Below are positions 1 to 8,316 of a stretch of DNA of 37,609 nt, piece after piece (the stretch's first letter is position 1; every line of letters begins with the position of its first letter). The stretch lies in contig NZ_QJTC01000029.1 of NCBI RefSeq assembly GCF_003217575.1, forward strand, positions 1-37,609, given 5' to 3'. Below the pieces are notes generated by a model. That model searched no databases. It was not told the origin of the DNA and was given only the letters and a program-made list of their open reading frames with translations. The position numbers and the translations under genes are program-made. This DNA is from Xylophilus ampelinus (lineage in GTDB: Bacteria; Pseudomonadota; Gammaproteobacteria; Burkholderiales; Burkholderiaceae_C).

Positions 1-32
1 TTCCCGTGTGAAAGTAGGTCATCGTCAGGCTC
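1..32 (+). rRNA. rrf: 5S ribosomal RNA, 3' end only
   Basis: The first bases match the conserved 3' arm of beta-proteobacterial 5S rRNA, including GAAAGTAGGTCATCGTCAGG. The rest of the gene lies upstream of the window. A strong terminator follows about 12 bases later, as expected at the end of an rRNA operon. The exact 3' end is estimated from memory of the family. Confidence 0.85.
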
Positions 33-43
33 CTACAGCCCGT

Positions 44-84
44 AATGCCCCCGACTCCCAGAAGGAGCGGGGGCATTGCCTTTT
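44..84 (+). terminator. rRNA operon terminator
   Basis: AATGCCCCCG at 44-53 pairs perfectly with CGGGGGCATT at 68-77. An inner CTCC/GGAG stem (55-58 with 64-67) closes a 5-base loop, and TTTT follows at 81-84. It lies directly after the 5S rRNA, so it should end the rrn transcript. The stem could also slow readthrough from the minus-strand gene that ends at 186. Confidence 0.88.
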
Positions 85-185
85 GCGGGGAGCCAAATGG
101 ATGAAGTCGATATTCGGTGAAGGAATAGCGCAGACCCGCTTGGAAGATCTCGTTTGAAAGAGCGCGGCGGCAGTGCTTATACGCA

Positions 186-971
186 CTACCGCCATTGCGC
201 GTCACGCAGATGCAGTGCGCCGTCTACGAACACTTTCAGTTCGCCTTGTCCGAAAGCCATCCACTCTTCGTTGCGCGTCAGGGGGGCCGTCACGATTATC
301 GCCACACGATCCTGCGGGGTGGTGCACGACGCGAAATCGATGCTCAGTTCGTCGTCTTCCAGCTCCGCCGGCATGAACGGGTGCCGGCGCTCCAGATAGT
401 ACAGATGCGTCGAGGCATGCGCCCACAGAGCCTGGCCGTTCGACAACAGGAAGTTGAAGGTTCCGTGCGACGAGAGCTGCGGCACCAGCTCGCGCAGCGT
501 CAGCGTCAGCTCGTCCACGCTCGGCAGCGTCGCGTGTGACTTGGCCAGCTCCTGCATCAGCCAGCAGAAAGCCGCTTCGCTGTCGGTCGCACCCACGGGG
601 CGAAAGTTGCCGTGCAGCCGCGGCCCGAACTGCTTCAGGTCACCATTGTGTGCGAAGACCCAGTACCGCCCCCACAATTCGCGCACGAACGGGTGGCAGT
701 TCTGCAGATTCACAGGGCCCTGGGTAGCCTTGCGGATGTGGGCGATGACGTTGCGGCTCTTGATCGGATATTTGCGGATCAGGTCTGCGATCGGCGAGTC
801 GATCGCCGGCAGGTGGTCGACGAAATGGCGCAGCCCCAGTTCTTCCTCGAAGAATGCGATGCCCCAGCCGTCCGCATGGTTGCCGGTGCGGCCGCTGCGC
901 TGCGAGAACCCCGAAAAGCTGAACGCGATGTCGGTGGGTGTATTGCAGTTCATGCCCAGTAGTTGGCACAT
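186..971 (-). CDS. Class II glutamine amidotransferase (YafJ type)
   Basis: 261 residues, about the length of E. coli YafJ. The sequence begins MCQLLGMN, so removal of Met leaves Cys as the N-terminal nucleophile that hydrolyses glutamine to glutamate and ammonia in class II (Ntn) amidotransferases. Other family motifs are visible: NHADGWGIAFF, HIRKATQG and FAHNGDL. No synthetase domain is fused, so the ammonia acceptor is unknown. It is a cytosolic protein. The ATG at 969-971 is fixed by the need for Cys2. A GGAG-type sequence lies about 11 bases upstream, farther than ideal. The gene stands alone, converging on the 5S rRNA terminator. Confidence 0.9.
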   Translation of the reverse strand: MCQLLGMNCNTPTDIAFSFSGFSQRSGRTGNHADGWGIAFFEEELGLRHFVDHLPAIDSPIADLIRKYPIKSRNVIAHIRKATQGPVNLQNCHPFVRELWGRYWVFAHNGDLKQFGPRLHGNFRPVGATDSEAAFCWLMQELAKSHATLPSVDELTLTLRELVPQLSSHGTFNFLLSNGQALWAHASTHLYYLERRHPFMPAELEDDELSIDFASCTTPQDRVAIIVTAPLTRNEEWMAFGQGELKVFVDGALHLRDAQWR

Positions 972-1071
972 CGCTTATCGATTCTCCGGGACTGGCGTCG
1001 AAAAAGGATCGGCTGCGGCCGGCTTGCGTATTCGCAATTTCGACGCGACTGCCGTTGCGAGCAGGCACTCG

Positions 1072-1276
1072 CGACCCTGAAGCCCGACGATACCCACTGC
1101 CCCCGTTCCTGACCCGGCGCGATGCAATGGCGCAGGCCCGGGATCGCCATGTTGATGATGGTCAAGGACATGATTGATGCCATCGTGCAGACTACGCCGC
1201 TGAGCGGCAGCCAGCGGTAGCGCGGCCGGTGTTGCTCCCGCAGCGCGGTGTAGGAGGTGTCGGCAGTGGCGGCCAT
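1072..1276 (-). pseudogene. N-terminal remnant of a DHA2-type MFS exporter
   Basis: Reading from an ATG at 1276, about 68 residues resemble the start of EmrB/QacA-type (DHA2) drug exporters: a short cytoplasmic lead, a first membrane segment with the pattern VVCTMASIMSLTIINMAIP, then GQERGQWVSSGF, which normally leads into the second membrane segment. After that the similarity stops and the frame continues in arginine-rich, non-membrane sequence until it runs out near 950. An intact exporter has about 500 residues, so this is a 5' scrap. It begins 31 bases after the tautomerase stop on the same strand, so it may once have been the last gene of that operon. Identification rests on the TM1 pattern recalled from the family. 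Confidence 0.65.
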
Positions 1277-1307
1277 CAGGGGCGAAAGGTGCGGGCGGTG
1301 CAGCGCT

Positions 1308-1499
1308 TCAGCCGCGCGGTTCGGACCAGAGCTTGCCGCCGGTGGCCCAGTTGTGGCGCTGGATGTCGGTGATGATCACATCGACCGAATCGGGCGAGCC
1401 GCCCAGAATCTCGACCGACACGCGGGTGATCTCGGCGACCAGCTTCTGCTTCTGCTCGACAGTGCGGCCTTCCATCATTTCGACGTGGTACGTGGGCAT
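1308..1499 (-). CDS. 4-oxalocrotonate tautomerase family protein
   Basis: A 63-residue protein starting MPTYHVEMMEGRT. After Met removal, Pro1 would be the catalytic base of the tautomerase superfamily, which moves protons in enol/keto conversions of 2-oxo acids. The short beta-alpha-beta unit, with EQKQKLVAEITRVSVEILG as the helix and VDVIITDIQRHNWATGG as the second strand, matches small 4-OT subunits that form hexamers. No catechol meta-cleavage genes are nearby, so the substrate is unknown. I chose the ATG at 1497-1499 because it places Pro at position 2. Longer upstream reading only adds low-complexity residues. It lies 38 bases after the CWC gene on the same strand, probably co-transcribed. 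Confidence 0.9.
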   Translation of the reverse strand: MPTYHVEMMEGRTVEQKQKLVAEITRVSVEILGGSPDSVDVIITDIQRHNWATGGKLWSEPRG

Positions 1500-1537
1500 C
1501 GCGGTATGTTCCTTGAGTGAAGAAAAAAGGGAATCGA

Positions 1538-1792
1538 CTAGCCGATGATAGAAGCCGCGCCGGCACACCGCGGGCAGAGGCAGGCCCGCCCCCGCAGCGC
1601 CGTCGGGATGGCGGCCAGCGCGGCCGGATCGACCGCGCCGGGCGCCGTGCACCAGCAGGCGGCGGCGTCATCCGCCCGGCCGCTGGCCGCCATGGCGCAG
1701 CCGTTCGACCCGCCGCAGACGATGCAGTGCGCGGCATCGACGCCGTCGGGGACATCACCCGCCTGCGCGGTGGAGAAAGGCTGGGTTGCCAT
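1538..1792 (-). CDS. Small cysteine-rich CWC family protein
   Basis: 84 residues with a cysteine pattern HCIVCGGSNGCAMA, then CWC, then CLCPRC near the C terminus. This spacing and the CWC triplet match the cysteine-rich CWC family (Pfam name as I recall it). The cysteines suggest a bound metal, probably zinc, but the function is not established. No signal peptide or membrane segment is seen. I used the ATG at 1790-1792 (MATQPF). An upstream in-frame ATG at 1867 would add 25 residues that look unrelated. The gene heads the probable operon with the tautomerase and the broken exporter. Confidence 0.75.
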   Translation of the reverse strand: MATQPFSTAQAGDVPDGVDAAHCIVCGGSNGCAMAASGRADDAAACWCTAPGAVDPAALAAIPTALRGRACLCPRCAGAASIIG

Positions 1793-1835
1793 GAAAAAGT
1801 CTGGATGTGTGGAAAGGACGCTGGTTGAAATTGTT

Positions 1836-1895
1836 AACAGAATCGGCCGCAGGCCGGCGCTGTTCAACGACCATTAGCTATTAATTCTATAGCAA
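1836..1895 (-). repeat. Copy 1 of the 60-bp TTGCTAT/AATAGCT repeat
   Basis: Read on the minus strand it runs TTGCTATAGAATTAATAGCT, then a GTCGTTGA block, then a GC-rich hairpin (GGCCTGCGGCC) ending in a T-rich stretch. The same order of blocks recurs at 4267-4327, 8102-8162, 14303-14409 (two copies), 22267-22323 and 23818-23877. The copy fills the gap between the TonB receptor stop and the CWC gene. It could act as a terminator for the receptor. Confidence 0.7.
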
Positions 1896-1909
1896 TTGCA
1901 CACTGACGA

Positions 1910-4084
1910 TCAGAACCGCCGTTCCAGCTCCACTCCCGCATACACCGCCCGGCGCAGCGCCGGCTCGAAGAAGCGGCCGTTGCCTTCGTTGACGATCACC
2001 GAGCCGGCATAGCGGCGGTCGGCCAGGTTGTCGATCCGCACGAACTGGCGCAGCTTCCAGGCGCCGAATTCCTGCTGGAACCGGGCACCCAGGTTGAAGA
2101 CGGTGGCGGATGCGGCGAAGTCGGTGTTGCGGTCGTCCACCGCCACCTTGCCGGTGTGCCGCATCTCCAGCGTGTAGATGCCGGGCAGGCGGCCCGGCTC
2201 CCAGGCCACCTGCGCATAGGCCTGGCGCTGCGGCAGGCCGGGCATGCGGTTGCCGGCGGCGACCGCCTGGCCGCCGGCGCCGAAACCGTCGGCATAGGTG
2301 GCCCGCATGAAGGTCAGCGCCGACGAAAAGGTGAACCGGCCCAGTTGCGCATCGCCCGAGAGTTCCAGCCCGCGGCGCTGGGTGGCGCCCGCGTTCTGGA
2401 AGATCGACCGGCCGCCGGTGTTGGTGGCGACCACGATCTCGTCGCGGGTGCGGGTGTCGAAGACGGCCGCCGTCCAGGCGCCGACACCGTGCCGGCCGCG
2501 CAGGCCGGCCTCGGCGCTGCGGCTGGTGCTGTCCGCCAGCGACGTGTTCAGGCCGCTCTGGCCCGCGCGGGGATAGGCCACTTCGTTCAGCGTGGGTGTC
2601 TCGAAACCGCGGCCGATGCTGGCGAACGCCTGCAGCGACGGCGCCAGCCGCCAGCGCACGCCACCGACCGGCGAGGTGCCGCTGAAGCGGGTGGCGCCGC
2701 TGTCGTTCGGATTGCCCGGCACGATGTAGCGGTCTTGCGATTCGAGCCGGACCCGCGAGTGGCGCAGGCCGGCGGTCCAGGTCCAGTCGGCGGTTTCCCA
2801 CTCGGCCTGCAGGTACGGGTCTACCGTGGTGGCGCGGTTGACCTCGTTGCGGCGCAGCGCGCCCAGCACGCCCAGGGCGGTGGGCGCGGCGGCGCTGCCG
2901 GTGAAGTTCTGGAAGCCGCGGCGCAGCTCGCGCTGCGTGTCGGCCGCCAGGCCCGCGGTGACGGTGAAGCGGCGCGCGTCGTCGCCGTTGCCGATGCTGC
3001 GGTCGAAGCGCCAGCGGGCGTTCCAGCCGCCGTAGTCGCGGTCGAGGTCGATCACCCCGCCGGGATGGCTGGCGGGCGTCTGCACCGTGGTCGGGATCGC
3101 CTGGAACTGCGTCAACGCCCGCTGGCCGGCGTAGGCGATGAACTCCACCTGGTGGCCGCCGCCCAGACCCTGCTGCCAGGCCAGGCCCAGCTGCGATTGC
3201 TCGACGTTCTTGCGGGTGTCGTAGAGCCGCGCGTTGGGCGTGGTGCGGCCCGGGTCGGCATCGAACTCGGCCCGGCTCAGGCCGAGCGGGTCCTGCGCGA
3301 AGCTGGTCTGCCGGCTGGCCAGCAGGGTGATGCGGCCGGCCGTCTCGCCCTCTCCGTGGCGGCGCGACAGCTTCAGGTTGCCGCTTTGCCGGTCGGCGGC
3401 CGATTGGGCGCGGGGCCCGTCGGTGGCGAAACGGGAGGCATCCAGCGCATAGCCCCATTCGCCGACCATGCCCTGCGCCTGGGTCGAGGCGCGCCAGAAG
3501 CCGTCGGAGCCGACCGCCAGCCCGCCCCGCACGGTGGTCGGCGCGCGGCCCTCGGCGGTGGTGAGCGCGATCACGCCGCCCGACGAGGCGCCGTACAGCG
3601 CCGAATACGGCCCCCGGATCACCTCGATCCGCTCGGTATTGCCCAGCGGGAAGTTGGCCGTCTGGCCCTGGCCGTCGGGCGCGCTGGCTGGAATGCCTTC
3701 GACGAAGAGCCGCACGCCGCGCACGCCGAAAGTCGATCGCGCGCCGAAGCCGCGGATCGACAGCTGCAGGTCTTGCGCGTAGTTCTGCCGGTTCTGGATC
3801 ACCAGCCCCGGCACCCGGCCCAGGCTCTCCGACAGGTTGATCTGCAGCTGCCCGGCGCGGATCTCCTCGCCGTCGATCACGTCGATCGAGGCCGGCGCCG
3901 TCCAGCGCTGCCGGTCGGGCGCGGCACCGGTGATCACCATCGGCTGCAGGGTGCCGACGGTGTCGGCGGCTGGCACGGCCGTTTGCGCCGCCGCCAGCAG
4001 CGGCGAACTGCAGAGCACGCCGGCACAAGCCAAATGCAGCCGCAGGCGAGGGAGGGGCGGGGTGGGGAAAGTCGATGCGGGCAT
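1910..4084 (-). CDS. TonB-dependent outer-membrane receptor
   Basis: 724 residues in the standard layout: signal peptide (residues 1 to about 33, ending AAAQ), a TonB-box-like LQPMVITGA near 48, a plug domain with RGFGARSTFGVRGVRLFVEGIP and IEVIRGPYSALYGASSGGVI, then a long 22-strand-type barrel ending in an aromatic residue (ELERRF), typical of outer-membrane proteins. Such receptors import siderophores, cobalamin, haem or sugars with energy from TonB-ExbBD. Nothing nearby names the substrate. I chose the ATG at 4082-4084 because a good signal peptide follows it. Upstream in-frame sequence is not protein-like. No Fur box was recognised. The gene is followed by a 60-bp repeat copy and preceded by another. 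Confidence 0.92.
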   Translation of the reverse strand: MPASTFPTPPLPRLRLHLACAGVLCSSPLLAAAQTAVPAADTVGTLQPMVITGAAPDRQRWTAPASIDVIDGEEIRAGQLQINLSESLGRVPGLVIQNRQNYAQDLQLSIRGFGARSTFGVRGVRLFVEGIPASAPDGQGQTANFPLGNTERIEVIRGPYSALYGASSGGVIALTTAEGRAPTTVRGGLAVGSDGFWRASTQAQGMVGEWGYALDASRFATDGPRAQSAADRQSGNLKLSRRHGEGETAGRITLLASRQTSFAQDPLGLSRAEFDADPGRTTPNARLYDTRKNVEQSQLGLAWQQGLGGGHQVEFIAYAGQRALTQFQAIPTTVQTPASHPGGVIDLDRDYGGWNARWRFDRSIGNGDDARRFTVTAGLAADTQRELRRGFQNFTGSAAAPTALGVLGALRRNEVNRATTVDPYLQAEWETADWTWTAGLRHSRVRLESQDRYIVPGNPNDSGATRFSGTSPVGGVRWRLAPSLQAFASIGRGFETPTLNEVAYPRAGQSGLNTSLADSTSRSAEAGLRGRHGVGAWTAAVFDTRTRDEIVVATNTGGRSIFQNAGATQRRGLELSGDAQLGRFTFSSALTFMRATYADGFGAGGQAVAAGNRMPGLPQRQAYAQVAWEPGRLPGIYTLEMRHTGKVAVDDRNTDFAASATVFNLGARFQQEFGAWKLRQFVRIDNLADRRYAGSVIVNEGNGRFFEPALRRAVYAGVELERRF

Positions 4085-4215
4085 GGCGGTTCGGCGAAAG
4101 GAAAGGGCCGCCACGTCCGGGGCCCGTGCAGGAGTCTGGCACGGCGGGTGGGCGGCGTTGTATCGAGTTTCCTTGCCCCCGCGTGCAGGGGGCAAGGAAT
4201 ACCGACCCACACGCG

Positions 4216-4238
4216 AAAACGGCGCCCGAGGGCGCCGT
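4216..4238 (-). terminator. Hairpin terminator downstream of the fasciclin gene
   Basis: ACGGCGCCC (4219-4227) and GGGCGCCGT (4230-4238) form a perfect stem with a very small centre. On the minus strand it is followed by TTTT (complement of 4216-4219). It lies about 105 bases after the fasciclin stop and before the TonB receptor, so it should separate the two transcripts. Confidence 0.7.
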
Positions 4239-4266
4239 CTGTCTTGGTGTTTTCCTTCCAAACTCA

Positions 4267-4327
4267 AAAGGAAAACAGGCCGTAGCCAAGGATATGCAAC
4301 GGCCGGTTGCTATATAAAATATAGCAA
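4267..4327 (-). repeat. Copy 2 of the 60-bp TTGCTAT/AATAGCT repeat
   Basis: On the minus strand it begins with the perfect inverted repeat TTGCTATA-TTTTA-TATAGCAA (4307-4327), then CCGGCCGTTGCA, then GGCTACGGCC and a TTTT tract. Block order equals the other copies. It sits just after the fasciclin stop codon (16 bases away) and could itself serve as a terminator. Confidence 0.72.
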
Positions 4328-4342
4328 TCGTCCAGGAGCCGA

Positions 4343-5047
4343 TCAGCTCGGCAGCAGCACCTTGTCCACGACGTGGATCACGCCGTTCGACTGGTACACG
4401 TTGGCGGTGGTGACCATGGCCATGCCGCCCTTCGAGTCGGTGATGATCACGTTCGGGCCGCGCATCATGGCGGTCAGCGTGCCGCCGCTCACGGTGCGCA
4501 GCGTGGCGCGTCCGCCGCCGGCAGCGATCTGCTGGGCCAGCGCCGCGGCGTCGATGCGGCCGGGCACCACGTGGTACGTCAGCACCTTGGTCAGCGTCGG
4601 CTTGTTGGCCGGCTGCAGCAGCGTGTCGACCGTGCCGGCCGGCAGCGCGGCGAATGCGGCATTGGTCGGTGCGAACACGGTGAACGGGCCTGGGCCTTTC
4701 AGCGTATCGACCAGGCCCGCGGCCTTCACGGCGGCGACCAGGGTCGTGTGGTCCTTCGAGTTGACCGCGTTGTCGATGATGTCGCGCGAGGCATACATCG
4801 GCGCGCCGCCGACCATCACCGGCGCCATGCCCGGTGCGGCCATGCCGGCACCGGCCATCGGTGCGGGTGGCGGCGGTGGCGCCATGCCGTTGACGGCCGG
4901 GCCGTTCGGCGTCATCGGGCCGGTGCCGCCGTTGGTGGTAGAGACGTCGGTGCGGGCGTCCGAGCCGGGCATGCGCGAACCGGACATGCCGCCTGCACAG
5001 GCGGTAAGGAGGGCGGCAACGCCGGCGGCGACGAGGATCTTTTTCAT
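4343..5047 (-). CDS. Fasciclin (FAS1)-domain lipoprotein
   Basis: 234 residues. Starts MKKILVAAGVAALLTACAGG: a lipoprotein signal peptide with lipobox LTAC, so Cys17 should be lipidated. A Pro/Gly/Met-rich linker follows (to about residue 80), then one FAS1 domain with the two family motifs, GPFTVFAPTNAAFAALP and the later YHVVPGRI, ending VIHVVDKVLLPS. FAS1 domains act in adhesion or surface interaction, but the exact role in bacteria is often unknown. The start ATG (5045-5047) has GGAGAA eight bases upstream. Single gene with its own downstream hairpin. Confidence 0.92.
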   Translation of the reverse strand: MKKILVAAGVAALLTACAGGMSGSRMPGSDARTDVSTTNGGTGPMTPNGPAVNGMAPPPPPAPMAGAGMAAPGMAPVMVGGAPMYASRDIIDNAVNSKDHTTLVAAVKAAGLVDTLKGPGPFTVFAPTNAAFAALPAGTVDTLLQPANKPTLTKVLTYHVVPGRIDAAALAQQIAAGGGRATLRTVSGGTLTAMMRGPNVIITDSKGGMAMVTTANVYQSNGVIHVVDKVLLPS

Positions 5048-5216
5048 GGGGTTCTCCGGATGTTTCGACAGGGGGACGAATGGCCGCTGTATCTGCCGCG
5101 GCCACTAAGCGCCATCGCTTGTCCTTTTTACGCGGCGTGCCGCGGTTTGGTTTCGTAGGACGAGACGCCGATATGCATTTGCGCGTCCTGTCACCTGAAT
5201 CGGAACGCGCGGCCCC

Positions 5217-5247
5217 AAAAAAAGCCGCCCGGAGGACGGGTGGCTTA
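5217..5247 (-). terminator. Terminator of malate synthase G
   Basis: On the minus strand, AAGCCACCCG (5247-5238) pairs with CGGGCGGCTT (5232-5223), with one G-T pair and a 5-base loop, and runs into eight T (5224-5217). It starts 27 bases after the malate synthase stop codon. This is a classical intrinsic terminator. Confidence 0.88.
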
Positions 5248-5273
5248 CCAGTACGAGCCAGCGAAAGCGCAGA

Positions 5274-7466
5274 TCAACCCGCCGCCTTCACCTTCAGCCG
5301 CCACGCATGCAGCAGCGGCTCGGTGTACCCGCTCGGCTGCTCCACGCCCTTGAACACCAGATCCAGCGCCGCCTGGTAGGCGGCGCTGGAGGCGAAGTTT
5401 CCGGCCATCTTGCGGTAGAGCGGATCGCCGGCATTCTGGCCGTCGACCACCGCGGCCATGCGCTCGAAGGTGGCGGTGACCTGCTCTTTCGTCACCACGC
5501 CGTGCAGGAGCCAATTGGCGATGTGCTGGCTGCTGATGCGCAAGGTGGCGCGGTCTTCCATCAGGCCGACGTCGTGGATGTCGGGCACCTTGGAGCAGCC
5601 GACGCCCTGGTCGATCCAGCGGACCACGTAGCCCAGGATGCCCTGGACGTTGTTGTCGAGCTCCTGCTGCTTGTCGGCGTCGCTCCAGACCGGGTTCGGC
5701 GCTACCGGCACCTGCAGCAGGTCGGCCAGGAGGGTGTCGCGCACGCTGGCGGCGTCGGTCTGCTCCAGCTCTTTCTGCACCGCGGCCACGTCGACCTGGT
5801 GGTAGTGCAGCGCATGCAGGGTGGCGGCGGTGGGCGAGGGAACCCAGGCGGTGTTGGCGCCTGCCTTCGGGTGGGCGATCTTCTGTTCGAGCATCGCGGC
5901 CATCAGGTCGGGCATCGCCCACATGCCCTTGCCGATCTGGGCCTTGCCGCGCAGGCCGGCCGACAGGCCCACCAGCACGTTGTTCTTCTCATAAGCGGCG
6001 ATCCACTTGGTGGTCTTCATCTCGCCTTTGCGCAGCATCGCGCCGGCCTGCATCGCGGTATGCATCTCGTCGCCGGTGCGGTCCAGGAAGCCGGTGTTGA
6101 TGAAGGCGACGCGCGACGCGGCCTCGGCGATGCACGCGGCCAGGTTGACGCTGGTGCGGCGCTCTTCGTCCATGATGCCCAGCTTGACGGTGTCGGCGGG
6201 CAGGCCCAGCAGTTGCTCGACGCGGCCGAACAACTCGCTGGCGAAGGCCACCTCATACGGCCCGTGCATCTTGGGCTTGACGATGTAGACGCTGCCGGCG
6301 CGCGAGTTGACGATGCCGTCCTTCCGGGCGCTGCGCTTGAGGTCGTGCAGCGCGATGGTGGTGGTGACGACCGCGTCCAGGATGCCTTCGGGAATTTCCT
6401 GTCCGCCGTCCCACAGGATGGCGGGGTTGGTCATCAGGTGGCCCACGTTGCGCAGGAACATGAGCGAGCGGCCGTGCAGCCGCACCTCGCCGCCGGCGGC
6501 ACCGGTGTAGACGCGGTCGGCGTTCAGGCGGCGGGTGATCGTCTTGCCGCCTTTCTCCAGCGACTCGGTCAGCGTGCCCTGCAGGATGCCCAGCCAGTTC
6601 GAATACGCGAGCACCTTGTCGGTCGCATCCACCACCGCCACCGAATCTTCCAGGTCGAGGATGGTGGAGAGCGCGGCCTCCAGCACCACGTCCGACACGC
6701 CGGCCGCGTCGGTCTTGCCGATCGCGGTGGCGCGGTCGATCTGGATGTCGATGTGCAGGCCGTTATGCACCAGCAGCACCGCGGTGGGCGCGGCGGCGTC
6801 GCCCTGGTAGCCGAGGAACTGGGCGGGATTTTTCAGGCCGGTGGTGCGGGCCGCGGTGGTGACGGCCAGCGCGCCGTTCGCGACGGTGTAGCCGGTGGCA
6901 TCCGCATGCGAGCCTCTCGCGAGCGGCGCGGCGTCGTCCAGGAAGCGGCGGGCGAAGGCGATGACCTTCTCGCCGCGCTCAGGGTTGTAGCCTTTGCCCT
7001 TCTCGGCGCCGTCGGTCTCGGGAATCGCGTCGGTGCCGTAGAGCGCGTCGTACAGCGAGCCCCAGCGCGCGTTGGCGGCATTGAGCGCATAGCGGGCGTT
7101 GAGGATAGGCACCACCAGCTGCGGGCCGGCCTGCAGCGCCAGCTCGGCGTCGACGTTGGCGGTGGTGGCCCGGGTCTTGGCGGGCGCGGGCTGCAGGTAG
7201 CCGATCGATTCGAGGAAGGCGCGATAGGCCGGCATGTCCTGGATCGGGCCGGGGTGGGCCTTGTGCCAGCCGTCCAGCGCCGTCTGCAGCCGTTCGCGCT
7301 CGGCCAGCAGGGCGGCGTTCCTCGGTGCCAAGTCGTGCACGATGGCGTCGAAGCCCTGCCAGAAGACGCTGGCGGCCACGCCGGTGCCCGGCAATACCCT
7401 GTCCTCGATGAAGTGGCGCAGTTCGGTGGCCACTTGCAGGCGGTGGACGGTGGTGCGGTCGGTCAT
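5274..7466 (-). CDS. glcB: Malate synthase G
   Basis: 730 residues, the usual size for the monomeric G isoform (about 725-730). It condenses glyoxylate with acetyl-CoA to malate, the second step of the glyoxylate shunt and of glycolate use. Recognisable blocks: N-terminal [20 protein letters not shown], the core [21 protein letters not shown], the Mg-binding region [17 protein letters not shown] with [15 protein letters not shown], and the C-terminal [16 protein letters not shown] followed by [18 protein letters not shown]. The ATG at 7464-7466 has AGGAG upstream at good spacing (CAGGAGCCACGACC). An earlier in-frame ATG at 7520 lacks this and adds non-homologous residues. No isocitrate lyase gene is in the window. 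Confidence 0.97.
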   Translation of the reverse strand: MTDRTTVHRLQVATELRHFIEDRVLPGTGVAASVFWQGFDAIVHDLAPRNAALLAERERLQTALDGWHKAHPGPIQDMPAYRAFLESIGYLQPAPAKTRATTANVDAELALQAGPQLVVPILNARYALNAANARWGSLYDALYGTDAIPETDGAEKGKGYNPERGEKVIAFARRFLDDAAPLARGSHADATGYTVANGALAVTTAARTTGLKNPAQFLGYQGDAAAPTAVLLVHNGLHIDIQIDRATAIGKTDAAGVSDVVLEAALSTILDLEDSVAVVDATDKVLAYSNWLGILQGTLTESLEKGGKTITRRLNADRVYTGAAGGEVRLHGRSLMFLRNVGHLMTNPAILWDGGQEIPEGILDAVVTTTIALHDLKRSARKDGIVNSRAGSVYIVKPKMHGPYEVAFASELFGRVEQLLGLPADTVKLGIMDEERRTSVNLAACIAEAASRVAFINTGFLDRTGDEMHTAMQAGAMLRKGEMKTTKWIAAYEKNNVLVGLSAGLRGKAQIGKGMWAMPDLMAAMLEQKIAHPKAGANTAWVPSPTAATLHALHYHQVDVAAVQKELEQTDAASVRDTLLADLLQVPVAPNPVWSDADKQQELDNNVQGILGYVVRWIDQGVGCSKVPDIHDVGLMEDRATLRISSQHIANWLLHGVVTKEQVTATFERMAAVVDGQNAGDPLYRKMAGNFASSAAYQAALDLVFKGVEQPSGYTEPLLHAWRLKVKAAG

Positions 7467-7603
7467 GGTCGTGGCTCCTGGAATCGAAGGCGGGGCGGTC
7501 TGGCACATGCCATAACCCAACTGTATTCGAGACCGGCACCGCGATTGATCGCCCCGCAGGACGTCGATTCAGGACAAATCCGCGCGAATCGAAGGCGGCA
7601 GGA

Positions 7604-7825
7604 TCAGCCGTAGTGCGCAACCCACTCGATACCCTGCTTGTGCGCAGCCTCGATCGCCGTGTCGGGCGTCAGATGGGCGCCGCGCTCGACCGCGATCTCG
7701 CGGGGACGGCTCGGCCAGACCAGCTTGGAGATGGTCAATGCGGGTGCGAACCTGCCGCTGTCCACCGGCTTGGCGGTGCAGATCAGGTCGTAGTCCTGGT
7801 GTCGGTAAGTCTTCGTGGCGGCCAT
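7604..7825 (-). CDS. Small conserved hypothetical protein
   Basis: 73 residues (MAATKTYRHQDYDLICTAKP...), soluble, with no signal or membrane segment. The middle reads as two beta-strands (YDLICTAKPVDSGRFAPALTISKL) followed by a C-terminal helix (TAIEAAHKQGIEWV). It resembles small uncharacterised proteins common in Burkholderiales, but I do not know a function. Two adjacent ATG codons occur (7826-7828 and 7823-7825). The GAGGA sequence is better spaced for the second. It lies 137 bases upstream of malate synthase on the same strand, with room for a separate promoter. Confidence 0.7.
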   Translation of the reverse strand: MAATKTYRHQDYDLICTAKPVDSGRFAPALTISKLVWPSRPREIAVERGAHLTPDTAIEAAHKQGIEWVAHYG

Positions 7826-8316
7826 CATGTGTCCTCGTGCGCCAAAAAAATCAGTATGCCTCGTTAGCATGCTTCCGCTCGGCCGTCCGGCGGCTGCGCG
7901 GCCCGGGTGTGGGCCCAAAGCATCACAGTGCCCGCCGCCCGCGCGGGCCATTACAAGCAAACGCCGTACCGGGCGTCCCGTTCGGCCCGGGTGAATCGGT
8001 TTCGGCCGGCCAATTACCGCATCGCTTGGCGCAACAGCTGGGAGGTGGGGACGACATCGCCACCGGCTGCGATTTACCCGAGCCGATGTCGATCGTGCAT
8101 ATCGCTCCTGAATTAATAGCTGGAGGTCGTTGACGAATGCCGGCTGCAGCTCTTATTTGCTTGAGAATGCCTGCGGCACCAGGAGAAATAAAATGTAAGT
8201 AAAACGTGGTGCTGCATCCGTCCGGCCTTTTGTGCCTGGAGACTGCGGGGCGCTGCGGAATTTGCCCGTGCAATTTCTGTCGGCATGCCCTTCATCCACC
8301 CAGAACAAGGACCGAC
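7826..8316. other. Intergenic region of about 490 bases
   Basis: This gap divides the minus-strand small gene from the plus-strand DUF4394 gene, so it must hold both promoters. A seven-base A run lies at about 7844-7850. One 60-bp repeat copy is at 8102-8162. Several open frames cross it, but none looks like a protein or has a good ribosome site. I see no RNA gene. Confidence 0.5.
8102..8162 (+). repeat. Copy 3 of the 60-bp TTGCTAT/AATAGCT repeat
   Basis: Plus-strand copy: a diverged first block TCGCTCCTGAATTAATAGCT, then GGAGGTCGTTGACGA, then GCCGGCTGCAGCTC and a T-rich end. The block GGTCGTTGA is shared with copy 1. It is intergenic, about 155 bases before the DUF4394 lipoprotein gene. Confidence 0.65.

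Noticed and set aside
2156-4285. Plus-strand open frame opposite the TonB receptor (709 codons)
   Set aside because: No recognisable protein features, and the minus-strand receptor has signal peptide, plug and barrel end.
5307-7613. Long plus-strand open frame opposite malate synthase G (768 codons)
   Set aside because: Antisense shadow in GC-rich DNA; the minus strand carries an unmistakable full-length malate synthase.
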